Origin: Aurelia coerulea
Taxonomy: Eukaryota > Cnidaria > Scyphozoa > Semaeostomeae > Ulmaridae
Assembly (NCBI GenBank): GCA_039566865.1
Contig: CM076949.1
Location: 6,787,501 to 6,851,500, forward strand
Length of the DNA stretch: 64,000 nucleotides
Direction: 5' to 3'
Shown here: piece by piece, positions 37,957 through 49,287 of the stretch
Numbering within the stretch: position 1 is the stretch's first letter
How the letters are laid out: the number at the start of each line of letters is the position of its first letter
Made by a program: the position numbers and the translations under genes
The notes under the pieces: generated by a model
What the model saw: only the letters and a program-made list of their open reading frames with translations
Database searches by the model: none
What the model was told of the DNA's origin: nothing

Positions 37957-38235
37957 GCAGTTGAGAGGAGGCTTTAACAAACATTAAAAGCTCCATAAAT
38001 CTAAAGTGGTTGAGAAAAATAAATATGACCGACACAAGAAATACTCAATTCTTGAAGGTTTACAAGATGGTAGCAAGCAAATGTCTGTAGCTTTTATGGT
38101 TTACGATTTAACAATTTGATGACGTCACAACTACAAAATTAATGAGAATATTATAAATGCTGTAATTCTAAAAATTATGATGATATCGAAAATTCTCTCT
38201 CTGGAATTATGGTCAATTGCACAAAGCTCCCTATG

Positions 38236-38356
38236 ACATAGTTATTGCTCCCCGTGGTCTTGTCCTAGTAGTAGAGTAGAGTAGAGTAGAGTAGCTTATA
38301 AATATAGTAATTAAGTAAATATGTATTGTAAATTTTAGCTGAATGTATAAAAAAGC
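38236..38356 (+). mobile_element. Severely 5'-truncated LINE 3' end
   Basis: It matches the 3' tail of the LINE at 56420-56888 (gctccccgtggtcttgtcc, then GTAGA repeats, then aatatgtattgtaaattt and a tgtataaaa end). The flanks AAGCTCCCTATGA and AAGCTCCCCATGA are a probable target-site duplication with one mismatch. Confidence 0.6.
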
Positions 38357-38844
38357 TCCCCATGATCAATTCAGTTGAAAGAACGCGGAAATAACATTTT
38401 ACACGAATGATTTTTAATTTTTGCAAAGATTCGAGCCATATTCTTTCCCAGGTAGATTTCCTACTGGTATCCCACCTGGTAATCCTGGTAAACACCTGGT
38501 ATCCCACTTTCTATTGTTCAAGGTTCAGTGCCTCTTTGGTTCGTGTGTGAATTTAGAGAGGCCAAAACTTCTCGAAACCTGGACATATTTCAACCGGCAT
38601 CCAAATTTTGTATACCCAAACATCTGGAGAGCAGATTTCTTCTAAAACATCCGGGAAATCTTTTGTCCTGGTTGCGTTTTATGCAAGTAGGTAAAGCTTA
38701 GACAAATTCTCGCGGGTTTCTTTTGTCTTCTTCGCTTACTCGCCGTTTGATTGGTCCGCGAAAGTGAGGTTTTGCAGGTTTTCGGCTATGGGCCACGAGC
38801 AAAAGTAGGCTAAAACATTTGATTCTTCTGCTACTGGTTTCAGG

Positions 38845-38945
38845 GTAACTTTTTCGGCTTCGTTTGTTTTGAATTTCCAGTTGAAAGAATTTCTTTTGTC
38901 TGCAGTCCCTAATCGCTTTGAATTCCGGTCTCAGTCAACAATAAC
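38845..38945. repeat. Partial AACAAGGGCAG-family TIR next to last MYND exon
   Basis: The sequence from 'ctttttcggcttcgtttg' to 'cgctttgaattccgg' matches the TIR arm of the MULE-like MITEs without its tip. It ends about 40 bp before the acceptor of the exon at 38987. Confidence 0.55.
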
Positions 38946-38986
38946 TGGTGGAGATGAGTGTTGTAAATGTTTTCTTTTTCTTTCAG

Positions 38987-39040
38987 ATCAAACAATGGCA
39001 TGACCATGGAAAGCATTGCACAGCAAAAGGATCAAAGTAA
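38987..39040 (+). CDS. Last exon: end of MYND zinc finger
   Basis: The acceptor (tctttttctttcag) is followed by 17 codons, IKQWHDHGKHCTAKGSK, and TAA at 39038-39040. It supplies the W-x2-H-x3-C that completes the MYND zinc ligands begun at 36818, so the full set C-x2-C-x7-C-x2-C-x5-C-x3-C-x7-H-x3-C is intact across the intron. Total visible coding sequence of the gene, with the PHD exon, is about 2567 codons. I saw no canonical AATAAA close downstream. Confidence 0.9.
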   Translation: MKQWHDHGKHCTAKGSK

Positions 39041-39658
39041 ACAACAACAAACACCATGAGCGCCATCATATCGTGTTGATCATATGTTTTTTCCTGATGA
39101 TTACACGATGCACCAAAATCACTTCATCAAGAATCACTCAAATACATCCTGGAATTTTTCACAGATGAAGAACGAAAAAGGATAAAACATACACAAAAGT
39201 AAGACATTGTCATCCAGAGCATAGGTTCCAAATCTTTAACTCAGCGTAAATAGGTGGGTGTAAAATTCAACGACCTATTTCTTCTGACTGAATGGCTTGG
39301 AAGAAACTTTAGATACTTATCTATAATTCAACCGTTGGACTTATTACGATGGTTTTAAGTGTTTTTGTATTGTTCTTGAATTTTTGAAAAAGAAGAAAAA
39401 CATTCTAACTCTGAAAATATTGAAGATTTCAGAAAAGTCCAACGGTAGAATTATAGCGAAATAGCTAAAGCGTCTTTGAAGTCATTCAGTGCAAAGAAAT
39501 ACGTAAATGAATTTTACACCAACCTTTTTAAATATTTGGAACCTATGCTGTGATCCAGTAGACAGTCATGAAAGCGACTGTAGTTTTAAAGAAGTACTGT
39601 TCATAGCAATAATTGGTACTGTCACCTTGCTCGTTGGGTACTAAAATCAATGGGGTCC
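39041..39658. repeat. 3' region with palindromic MITE (39219-39550)
   Basis: The element AGCATAGGTTCCAAATC (39219) is mirrored by GGAACCTATGCT (39550), with arms of about 140 bp. The 3' end of the MYND gene lies before it; no canonical polyadenylation signal was seen. Confidence 0.55.
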
Positions 39659-40560
39659 TACCGGGTGAGTCAGAAAAATCGCACGGCATTTGAAAAAATT
39701 CTGCTTCTTGAATAGCAAAGCAATAATAATAAAAACTGTCTTGTTTCAAGTTTCATTGCCATGCTGATATGCTTAATTAGACTCAATTTCCTTCCCGTGG
39801 ATCAAGGGCGCCTACCTTGTACTGTATCCGTGACCTAGTGTTCACAGATTGATTGGTGTCCTGTGACCCAGTCCTGTTTATCCCTGTATATCATAAGAAA
39901 CCAGTTTTTCTAGTAACATGGATTTTCAAATTCTAACGTCTGTTAGTGTTGACCAATCAAAAATCACGCTGTCTGATTCCCTGTCGCCAACTCGTATAAC
40001 AGTTGATCTGGTATTACATAAACGCCGGAATTTGAAACCACAAAGTTATTCGTACGTCATCACGACCTTGAGAAGACTGACTCTGTGTACTGCTGGGTCA
40101 CGGTGCGGCTCTGGGACACTCTCTGTACTGGGTCACAGGACACCAATTACTCTACAGTACTGGGAATAAACACACTTCCTACAAGGTAGGCGCCATTGCG
40201 TTGATATGGGAAATTTTCTGCAGAAAGCCCCTTTCAAAAACCTGCACAAATGAGTGAAAACGACGATCAGAATTTCCTTGGTTTTCCTTCCTAACAACAA
40301 TGACACTTCATGCTCTAGTATATATTTTGTCCTCTTGGGAGAATGGAATCCCCCGAATGAGTTTAGTTTTTGCATACCGGTGGGGGGGGGAGAGACTTTA
40401 GCATCCTTCCAAGAGGGCAGGACGTGCTAAAGCGTGTCCAAGTCATTGCTGTAACATAGAAATATTAGGGAAATCTGCTCGTGATTTTAGCACTTTTTTG
40501 TCGGTTTCTCGAAGGAACTTTCTTGGAAAATTCCCGCGTAAAATCTGACTGGAGTGTCTG
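39659..40560. mobile_element. TACCGGGTGAGTCA element interrupted by a MITE
   Basis: TACCGGGTGAGTCAGAAAAA at 39659 continues after the MITE at 39810-40191 with sequence to about 40560 that is the reverse complement of the right half seen at 22870-23252. The right tip is not clear. Confidence 0.5.
39810..40191. mobile_element. MITE, GCCTACCTTGTAG family, copy 2
   Basis: GCCTACCTTGTA and its mirror TACAAGGTAGGC bound a 382-bp element homologous to 37601-37956, including 'ctgactctgtgtactg' repeats. It is inserted in the 39659-40560 element. Confidence 0.7.
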
Positions 40561-40667
40561 CCAATGCCTGTGTTAATAATGCATTATTTTGCCACTGTTA
40601 TTGTTTAAAACTGCGTTACATTGAGCCACTCACTATAGCTATAGCCAAAGCCGATAGAAGCAAACAA

Positions 40668-41153
40668 AGGGCTCAAATTTTTGAAAAGGTCGGTGCGAAA
40701 TCCTATTGCAGTTTTATTAATTGAATGGCTTGGAAGGAACTTAGGGACTACCGTGGAAATTCACTGATATTTTGATTAGCTTCAAAATGGCGGCATTTAT
40801 TAAATTTGAGGTTATGACGTCATCAAATTTCTAAATTCTAAACCAGAAAAGCTACAGATTTCTGCTTCCCACCATATTGTAGGCCTTCATAAACAATGGT
40901 TCTCTTGAAGGTTATATCATTTTTCCTTGATTGGTTCAGGATTTACGATGATTAAACATTTCTCAAAATTTTATATTAATTCTTTCAAAAATGATTAAGT
41001 TGCTGCCATTTCGAAAAAAATCAAGATATCTAAAAAGTTCCATGGCAGATTTACAGCAAAGTACCATAAGTTCCTTTCAAGTCATTCAACTCAAAGAAAA
41101 ATGTCACAGAATTGTACAGCCACCTTTTTAAAGATTTGAAAGATTTGAGCCCT
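40668..41153. repeat. Palindromic MITE, GGGCTCAA-ended family, copy 2
   Basis: It begins GGGCTCAAATTTTTG and ends GATTTGAGCCC, with the same arms as 2423-2917. A short unexplained stretch follows, with a G run at 41222-41239. Confidence 0.75.
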
Positions 41154-41946
41154 ATGCTATAGAAGCAAGTTTTCGGAAAATCTTCACCTGTCATTAAGAT
41201 AACAGGGCCTCCGATGACGAGGGGCCGGGGGGGGGGGCATGACCCCCCAACTTTTTTGCAAATCATGCCGAATCATGCAAATCAGTTATGAAACGCAGCT
41301 CATCATGTTGTGCTGTAGTAATTTTTTTGTATCAAGTTTGGCCCCCTCACTTTTCTGATCTCGTCGGGGCCCTTGGATAATGCATTGTAAATCATGACCA
41401 CATTCTCGAAATCAAAGAACCCTCAGTCGTGGTACTATTTTCAAACAATGGAACAGATTTGGTAACTAACTCAGTAGTTTAAGTCTCAAGGGAGAACTAG
41501 TTTGTCACTCAGTGTTTTGTATCAAATTTCCTCCTCCCAAGATAGGCCTTTGGGTATCTGAGTAGCGACTTTGAAGACTGAAGTATTTTTTGACATTCAC
41601 TTGATAGAATTTAGAATAACTTGATCATTAATATAAGCAGTTAAATAAAGTTTAATGTTATTGATGTTACAATTTTGACATATACTGAATATAATTCGTT
41701 GGCTATTTGAAAAGTTTAAGATATTATCAACTATGTAAAATACTAAAAAGTAGTTATACAAACATTTAATATTATTCTGAGCTGGAATTGTAAATATTCG
41801 AAGCAATTTGTTAACATTTTTGTACGATTTTGTTGGGTTACACTTTATTTAATAAGTCAGTTTCAAAATAGTACACCATCACGATATTGGCAAATACTAT
41901 TGACTATCTCTCTCTCTCTCTCTCTTTCTCTTATGTATTTCTGATG
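41154..41946. other. No gene; microsatellite at 41906-41931
   Basis: AT-rich intergenic sequence with a (CT)n microsatellite at about 41906-41931. Nothing coding was recognised. Confidence 0.5.
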
Positions 41947-42564
41947 AGCAAGGACAGATAATGTTACAATAGGATCCGCTACTTTTTATTGACACCCAGA
42001 TAGAAAGCGATTTGTGATTGCAGACAAAGAGAATTCCATGCCCGGTTGGTCAAGACATAAGCAAAAACAAGGCAAGCCGCAAAAATTGGCCTGAAACCCA
42101 GGTCGCTAGCTCGTTCGTTGTGCATTCCAGAAATGGTTTTTAAGAGCAAATATTAGCACATATCGTAAGAAGAAGAATATATCTAAACTTCTGCTTCGGG
42201 CATTTAAGTTATTTTATGCAGAAGCCAATTGGGAGGGGGTTCCATTCTCGTACATTTTAGGTGTAATTAAAACACTCACTGCTCAACTTCCGTACGAAGA
42301 AAATAAAATACCCGAGGCAGGAGTTTAGATATATCCTTCTTCTTTCGATATATGTTAATATTTGTTCTAAAAAACCATTTCTGGAATGCACAACGAGTGA
42401 GCTAGCGACCCGGGTTTCAGGGTACTTTTTGCGGCTTGCTTTGTTTGTGTTTATGTCTTGACCAACCGGGCATGGAATTCCCTTTGTCTGCAATCATAAA
42501 TTGCTTTGTATCTAGGTGTCAATAAAAAGTAGCGGATCCTATTGTAACATTATCTGTCCTTGTT
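41947..42564. mobile_element. MULE-like MITE, AACAAGGGCAG family, copy 5
   Basis: The ends AGCAAGGACAG and CTGTCCTTGTT are flanked by TTTCTGATG (41938-41946) and TTCCTGATG (42565-42573), a 9-bp duplication with one mismatch. The arms of about 270 bp mirror each other. This is a diverged subfamily. Confidence 0.75.
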
Positions 42565-42660
42565 TTCCTGATGATGAAAATCCATTCAGTTTTCATAAGA
42601 AACTTCTTGCAAGAATCTGTGGGAGTCAGTTCCAGAAAAATATGATTTATAGGGAATCTT

Positions 42661-42793
42661 TAGACTGATTACGATGAGTCCCAGTAATCGCTCATCAAAA
42701 CGAGACTTACACCAAACCGAGACCGCTCATATTGGTTAGGGCGTCGCCTGCAGCCTATCAGTAGCAATTAACGATGGCCATGTAATCAGTCTA
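42661..42793. mobile_element. 133-bp MITE, TAGACTGATTAC tips
   Basis: TAGACTGATTAC is mirrored by GTAATCAGTCTA. The flanks GGGAATCTT and GGGAATCTA give an 8-9-bp duplication. The interior is short and GC-richer. An hAT-like or MULE-like MITE; the family cannot be decided. Confidence 0.7.
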
Positions 42794-42870
42794 GGGAATC
42801 TAAGCATATACAGGCCTTTGCTGAAAATAGCAATGCGAAGACATAGGCCGTGACAGGTGCTAAACCATAT

Positions 42871-43076
42871 TTGGACTTGTCCAAGTCTCTCTTTCATCAG
42901 TCGATTGAGCCATAAATCGATTGAGCCATAAAAATGCAGACGGTAAAGGGCGCTGTGGGGGCCTCTCTACTTCTCCTCCGCCTTTTCTTTCTCCATTCCC
43001 CCGCAGCGCCCTTTACCGTTTGCATTTTTATGGTTCAATCGACTGATGAAAGGAAGTGAGACTTGGACAAGTCCAA
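42871..43076. mobile_element. Palindromic MITE, TTGGACTTGTCC tips
   Basis: TTGGACTTGTCCAAGTCTC is mirrored by GAGACTTGGACAAGTCCAA, with inner arms (gtaaagggcgctg / cagcgccctttac). The flanking CCATATTT may be the target duplication. Confidence 0.7.
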
Positions 43077-43109
43077 CCCATATTTCGGGGTGGAGGTTAC
43101 AAAACATGT

Positions 43110-43372
43110 TCAGCGTGTGCCGCCCATATGGATGCGTTTTTGGGTCCAAAATTCTCTAAACAAGCGTCCTTTTTGGCAGATTTTCCATAAACATGGGTGG
43201 GGTTTCGCTGAAATTTGCAAATAATTGTTTAAAATAGGCAGTTTTCCGCCAAAATTAATTATACAAGTGGGTACCAAGGCAAGTTTCGGTAATTAGAAGA
43301 GGGTAGCTTTCTGAAAACCGGGCGCCAGACTCCCGTCCATCCACAAGTCATGTACCCCCTCCCCCAGGCCAT
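43110..43372. repeat. Dispersed repeat, CCACCCATATGG family, copy 1
   Basis: It matches 50462-50714 over its length (catgggtggggttt, agaagagggtagctttctgaaaaccggg, ccatccacaagt..atgtaccccctc). No clear TIR beyond the local ACCCATATGGGT palindrome. Confidence 0.6.
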
Positions 43373-43660
43373 ATTTAGATCGCTGATCGACGTCAGTATG
43401 AAATTCTGATAGGCTAAAATGTGACTGCAAGTACCTTGGGCCACTTTGGTTTTTTGATGATTTGGAATTTTGGGTGTAAATGTTCAGATGAACTTTTTAG
43501 AGAGGGCACGGCAAAGAGAATGTAATTTCTCTTAGTCGTCATAAAAAATCAATCACAGAAACACATCTGAAAGCTCTAAAACTAATCAAATTCAATGCTG
43601 TTTTTCACTTTTCGTTTTCTAACGAATTGGCGATCATGAAAGTGCCTTTTTCGCTCAAAA

Positions 43661-44293
43661 TACCGGGTGAGCCAGAAAAAATTTCCCACTTTTGAATATT
43701 CATAGCATCGAGAGTAGTGAATGGATTGGAATGAATCAAAATTTGCTTGACAGCCAAAGGATTGAAGTGTTTTTTTTTATTTTTCTCACCTTCTTAAGAG
43801 CACCGTAAAAATTGATAAATTCAAGTTTACAAACACTTGATAGTTGCAAAATGACTGAAAAAGGCCTAAAATGCTTGATCAAATCATAACGTACTCCTCG
43901 CTCAGAACAATAGAGAAAATGCAATTTCTCATCGGTGAGAAATATCGTCTGCACATCTATTGCCATGGGATTGAAAATCTTTAGTATCTGTTTGAAAATC
44001 TTATGTCTTATGACTCTTGAGAGAGGTGAAACGCCTGTGCGTATTGTTCTGTGTGAGGAGCGTCCTAATGATTTGATCAAGTGTTTTAGGCTCTTTTCAT
44101 TCATTTTGCAACCATTAAATTTTTGTAAAGTTGGATTTACCTGTATTTGCAGTGCTCGAACGAAGACGAGAAAAATCACAAAAATACTTCGATCTTTTGG
44201 CTTTTAACTAGAATTTGAGTCATTCAAATTCATGAAGTATTTGTGGTGCTATGAATTTTCGAAAGTGGGAACTTTCTTTTGGCTCACCCGGTA
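43661..44293. mobile_element. TA-flanked palindromic MITE, GGGTGAGCC tips
   Basis: TACCGGGTGAGCCAGAAAAAA is mirrored by TTTTGGCTCACCCGGTA, with arms of about 300 bp (aaagtgggaa, agaaatttcat). It is 633 bp. The long open frames on both strands (43736-44207) are the mirrored arms, not genes. Confidence 0.8.
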
Positions 44294-45283
44294 TGCAGCA
44301 AATATCTCTGATGTTTCAAACTGTTTTGGCAAAATATAGAATTAATCGAATAGAATTAGATTTTTCAGTAGGGCAAACCCTTGGACACATTCTATTTTCT
44401 GCCGGGAAACTTCCGGATGAAGATGTATTTCGGGTATTTGTTCTAACTTTTGATTAAAACTTTCTAATTTGTTCAAATCTGATATGCTTTGAGTGGAACA
44501 TAGTCAAGGGAAATGTCATGTCATTTCGAGGAAATGGCCGAACGAAAGACAAATTTAGGCAACAATCATAAAGTTTCCTACAACATGCTTTTTGAAAAAT
44601 GAGATATATCAGTCATGAGATTATCTGTTATGAACATCGCAAAACAGGCAACTGCTGAAAATTGAGACACAATTATGGCGAGCTGAGCCTGAGCAATATT
44701 CTCATGATATTTTTAAAACTTGCATGATTCTGAGCCTGAATATTCTTATAAACAATATTCTTATAAAAAAGAGTGTATCATTTAGTTGAAGGGTTGAAAT
44801 AGTGCACAGCGACTCAACAATAAAAAGCATGCCAGCTGCAAGAGGGCAAAACATGCACAGATCAATCAAGCTATTATCCCTGAGACCAATTCGGCTAACC
44901 TTGTTCAAAAATGCATCTTTCAGTTTCAAATTATTTGTTTGAACTCGGAAATTTCAAAGGTCGATTCATTTCGCAAAAATTTAGTTCATTATCAACAAAA
45001 ATGGGTTGTCATGATAAAAGACCCCTGCCCAGAACAGATTACTTAGCCACAAGCATGACCGTTCCCTAGACCAATATTGTCAAATATGATACCCTTGGCT
45101 TGACTAGACCAAAATTGCAAAGAAAGTCTACCCTTGGCTAGAGTAGATGTCCGAAAAGTGTAGGCCTACCCTTGCTCCCGGTCCCGGCACATCCGCCCCA
45201 CGTACCTTTACTATGGAAGAACCCCCCCCCCCCCCCCCTCTGTGCATTAAGTGTCCTAACGCTCATGGTTGGGTACACATTTT
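44294..45283. other. No gene recognised
   Basis: AT-rich intergenic sequence; a C run at about 45222-45239 lies just before the Penelope-like fragment. No defined repeat found. Confidence 0.45.
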
Positions 45284-45577
45284 CAATGTACTTTTTGGAC
45301 AATACACTTTTTGGACGTCATGGTGGTTAGAAAGGGGTGTGCTCTGGAGACAGACCTCTACTGCAAGCCAACTGACACGCATCAGTACTTGCAGAAGGCG
45401 TCTTGTCATCCATGGCACACTAAGAAGGGTATTCCTTATGGACAAGCTCTTGGGATTCGAAGGATTTGTTCGGAAGATGTTAGGTTTCAAGAAAGGTCAG
45501 AAGAATTAGTAGGCTGGTTTACTAATAGAGGTTATGAGGAAGGTTTTGTTAGGGAGCAGGTGGATAGGGTTAAGACT
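45284..45577 (+). pseudogene. Penelope-like element RT C-terminal fragment
   Basis: The frame reads FLDVMVVRKG, then LETDLYCKPTDTHQYL and SCHPWHTKKGIPYGQAL, a signature of the reverse-transcriptase C-terminal part of Penelope-like elements. The catalytic core is missing at the 5' side. The fragment stops at the ATGGAT target site of the element at 45584-47292 and resumes at 47299. Confidence 0.75.
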
Positions 45578-45583
45578 ATGGAT

Positions 45584-47292
45584 GTGGGTGTACATGGGGT
45601 TAAAATATTAACCCCTCCTCCCTACCTCGCATTTAACGCTATCAGCTCTCCTCGCAAATACGTTTTTGTCCAATTGTTTCCTCCTCGCATCACAAAAGTT
45701 AGTAATTTGACTCCTCGCTCCTCGATGTCACAACGAAACAAATCTAACAAATCAAGGACACGCTAAATTCCGGCGTAAAATCAAAAGATTTGAAAATGAG
45801 ACTTTTGGATGTGCCTTTAACTAGATCCAAAATAAATTTGCAACCAACTTGTAAATCTTATGTAAACAGAAGTTTTCATACTGGAACATTTTTGGAAAGA
45901 AATATCCTTCGGATACAAATAAATACATTTTATGTTTCTCTCTTTTTCTTCTTTGGCAGATAACAATCATCACCCTTTTGTTTCCTTTTTTTCTCTTGTT
46001 CTCTACTTGGTTTATCTTTTAACTCCACAGACCCATAGGAGCGTTTTTCAGATTAAAGGGGGGGCAATAATTCGCGCTGAAGGCTACGGAGGTCCGGGGG
46101 CGAAGCCCCCGGAAAATCTTCTTGGCCGCTGCCGTCTTTTCTTTTGGCAACGCCCTTCTGTGCATTGCTGAAAGGGCATTTCATGCTCAGAGGTCCTGGA
46201 GAAAATATAGGAAACTTACGAATTCAAATATATATCAATCAGGCTAGCTAAAATCAAACTACGACAGGATAAGGATACTTTGTCAAGCCTGTTGTGTAAG
46301 ATTGACTTAATATTTGACTCATTTGATTTACAAAACTCATCGTGAATTCTCGTGAGCAGCGGTGATTAGAGTAAATTTTAAGTGGGAATACATCGAAATG
46401 ACGGGGTCTGGGGGCAGGGCCCCCAGGAAAATCTTTAGGGCCACGCCCTTTACTTTGGTTTAAAATGCATCTCCCAATATCATGCTTGCTATTAGCGACA
46501 AGTAACTTTGATAGTTTTGTGACAGTTATCCTTTGCACGAGTAACATTTTTGAAGAAACATCCTTGACTTTGGCTTACAATGCATCTCCCAATATTATGC
46601 TTGCGATTGGCGACAATGAAACTTTGATAGTTTTGTGACAGTTATCCTATCAATTGGAGAATGAGGAACATTTTTGAAAAAACATCCTCTACGTTGGCTT
46701 AGAATGCATTCCCTGATTCCATATTTGCCAGTGAAAGATTTGACATTCTTACCCAACCTATACACGCTATGGAACATATGCGCCTAAATGGGTGGATGAT
46801 CCTATACTTGGTGGGCTACGATCTTATACTGGGTGGGTTATGATCTTATACTGAGTGGGTTATGATCCTATACTGGATGGGTTATTATATCCAGCTTTTT
46901 CTCTTCAGTTTTCGAGGGATCTTGAGGACAATCTTTAGACAAAAGTACCAAGAGCAATCTGTGCAACTCATCACTGAACTTTTGAAGGCTCGTTTCCATA
47001 CAAATGATACTTTGCAGCGCTATGCGCAATGTAGCGTAATTGGGTCAGATTTCGGGCAAGAAATTCTGACCACATGTCTTCAAATCATTGTTCCTCCTCG
47101 CATTTTAATGGAAAGGAACCTGAGCTCCTCGATTTTCAATCTATAAACTTATTTTTTCCTCGCACCTCATTGGTTTGAGCAATTTTTGGGGATTCCTCCC
47201 TCGCAAGAAAAATGCCAATCCTCGGATCCTCGGGCTTAAAAAGTAGCCTCCTCGCCTCCTCATTCTCCTCGGACTTAAGCCATGTACACCAC
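45584..47292. mobile_element. 1.7-kb element with 6-bp duplication and direct CTCCTCG motifs
   Basis: Tips GTGGGTGTACATGG and CCATGTACACCAC, with ATGGAT on both sides (45578-45583, 47293-47298); removing it rejoins the Penelope frame. Units of CTCCTCG or CCTCGC recur on the plus strand at both ends (about 45615-45725 and 47090-47275). Inside, 46380-46510 is the reverse complement of 10430-10570 of the other 6-bp-duplication element, and a motif with atgcatctccc is triplicated (46465, 46580, 46704). No transposase was seen. Confidence 0.7.
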
Positions 47293-47298
47293 ATGGAT

Positions 47299-47624
47299 AG
47301 GGACATGCTTTTAAGTGAAGATGGGGGACGTAATAGGGGTCGGGGGGACCGTATCCCATTTGTAGTGTCATATCATCCAGCTCTTAATGGGATCTATGGT
47401 GCACTGAGCAGACTTCAGCCAATGTTGGATGCGTCTGAAGAAGAAGAACACAAGAAGGTGTTTCCAAGCAAGCCACTCGTTGCCTTTAGACGTGCCAAAA
47501 ATCTTAAGGACACTCTGGCCAGGGCGAAGCTTGCTCCGGTGCAACAAGAGGATCCTATTAGGGGTTGTTATCGATGTGGCAAAGCTCGTTGTCAAGTTTG
47601 TAAGTTTATGTTGGAAGGGAATAA
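47299..47624 (+). pseudogene. Penelope-like element linker and Cys motif
   Basis: After the insert the frame continues with RDMLLSEDGGRNRGRG, PFVVSYHPALN, LVAFRRAKNLKDTL and a Cys pair motif CYRCGKARCQVC (C-x2-C-x4-C-x2-C), the layout between RT and GIY-YIG endonuclease in endonuclease-bearing Penelope elements. It is cut by the MITE at 47625-47938. Confidence 0.75.
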
Positions 47625-47938
47625 CCCGGGGGGGTACTTAGTATATTTGTCCGACGGGGATGTGCCGTTTTTAAGGGTATCGTTTTCACCTATTTTTTCT
47701 AGCACAGGGTATCAAAATGAGGCAATTTTTCTAGAGCAGGTTGTCAAAACATGTCAAAGGGGAATATTCTGCTAGATCGGGTCGTTTTTCGGTCAAATTT
47801 AATGTTTTTGAGTATACTTTTCATCAATTTTTTCTAGAACAGGTTATCATTTTGAGCGAAAAATTCTGGAGCAGGGTAAAAAAAATTTTTTTTCGTGGGC
47901 ACACCCCCGTACAAATTTAAGTCAAGTACCCCCCCGGG
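47625..47938. mobile_element. MITE with CCCGGGGGGGTACTT tips
   Basis: Perfect 15-bp TIR CCCGGGGGGGTACTT / AAGTACCCCCCCGGG, flanked by GGGAATAA (47617-47624, 47939-47946). Interior motif TTTTTCTAGAACAGGTTATCA recurs about four times in one orientation. It interrupts the Penelope endonuclease region; removing it restores the reading frame. Confidence 0.8.
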
Positions 47939-47946
47939 GGGAATAA

Positions 47947-48325
47947 GTTTGTTTGTCACGTTACTGGTAAAGAATATAGGATTAACTCTAGATTTGATTG
48001 CGATTCGCTTGGAGTGGTTTATCTGTTGGGTTGTAAGGTCTGTGGTATGCAATATGTAGGTAGCACTTTTACCCCCTTTCCGCAATAGGTTTAATAATTA
48101 TACTGTAAGTCGTGTAGCAGGAGGTTTGATAAGGGAGAAATGGTAACTCAGGCGGATTTTTTTAGGCATTTTGCATCGGTAGGGCATCACGGCTCTCTCG
48201 AGGATGTTACTTTCCAGGTTATTGATCGGTTGTTTGGGGATACTAGGGTTAGGGAAGGTTTTTGGCAGTTCAAGCTGGATACTTTTGCACCTAAGGGACT
48301 CAACGTCAGACTTGTGGATTCTTAG
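47947..48325 (+). pseudogene. Penelope-like element GIY-YIG endonuclease, frameshifted
   Basis: The frame shows VVYLLGCKVCGMQYVGST, the GIY-YIG core with its Cys pair, then stops near 48088. The rest resumes after two frameshifts: QADFFRHFASVGHHGSLED, and FWQFKLDTFAPKGLN to a stop at 48323-48325, all typical of Penelope-type GIY-YIG domains. The element is inactive. A pyrimidine-rich 3' region follows to about 48840. Confidence 0.75.
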
Positions 48326-48840
48326 ACCTACCGTTCCCCCGCAGTTCCATGTACATAGTTTTTATTAGGGGTTGTTTTATCTTGTCTATTTCTTTTTATT
48401 TATTTATTTCTTTTCGTGTTATGTAAACGTGTTTTGGGACCAGTACCTTTTACTTTAGTCATCACTTTGCTTATCCTATTTTCTTTATTTGATGTCGCTA
48501 CGCTTTAGTACCTCTCTTGGGACAGACGGCGCCTTTTTCTGTTCTTTTATTTCTGCCGCTATTTCACGTCGCAACGCATTTCAAACTCCCTCTTTCTGCT
48601 CCTAACTGTTGCTGCAACTCTCCTGCTATTCCCTTTGTCTCCTTTTCGGCTCTCTTTCCCTTTCATCTAGGTGTGTTTCGACATTTTGTATTAAGTAGGT
48701 CCCTTTTGTTAGGTCGTTGCTATTATGTTACCCCATTGTAACTTAGGTTTATAGGTAGGCCCCAAATTATTGTAAGGTCAGTTCTGATGAAGCGAAAGCG
48801 AAACGTAAATACAAGTTCTATATTTTTGAGAAATCTTTTC
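48326..48840 (+). mobile_element. 3' region of Penelope-like element with hammerhead-like core
   Basis: Non-coding tail of the Penelope element. At 48784-48806 lies CTGATGA followed by A-GC-GAAA-GC and then GAAAC, resembling the conserved core of hammerhead ribozymes, which are known from Penelope elements. Stem II would be only two or three pairs, and I could not find a good stem I, so activity is doubtful. Confidence 0.4.
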
Positions 48841-48986
48841 AATGTATATAGATAGGCATGGGGTTTGGGCATGTTTTTTAAACTTGGGTGGCACATCCCC
48901 TACCAAAATTTGGTTAATTGCCCCTTTGGCGAAACGTCCCCCCGTCCCATACCACATTCCTACCAGCTCAAAACTTTTTCTCTTTC

Positions 48987-49000
48987 GTTGCCATGGAATC
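48987..49000 (+). promoter_or_regulatory. Candidate RFX X-box upstream of MORN3
   Basis: GTTGCCATGGAATC matches the palindromic X-box GTTGCCATGGCAAC at 11 or 12 of 14 positions. It lies 288 bp before the MORN3 start codon. RFX factors drive ciliary genes in animals, which fits a MORN3 promoter. A single site with a weak second half may be chance. Confidence 0.35.
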
Positions 49001-49287
49001 TGTTGCTACCACAGACAAATCAAAATAAAGGGACTGGGACCAATCAATGGGCCTAACCTAGTGGAAGATATGGAGCTCTCGATTTTGGTATAAACGACAA
49101 ATGATTTTACATAAAATTATTTGTTGAACCACATTTACAGACAACAGCCAAAGTGAAGTCAATGAATGGAGCCTCGAATGCAGTAAAAACTGTCTAAAGC
49201 GACGTCTTGGGCTCGTCTTCCGTCCGAACACTTTTGCATGCATTTTTAGGCCCATTTTTGGCGCCTCTCCTCAGTGTTGTATTAATA

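Noticed and set aside
43736..44207. Two overlapping open frames of 147 and 90 codons
   Set aside because: They are the two mirrored arms of the palindromic MITE at 43661-44293, with no known domain.
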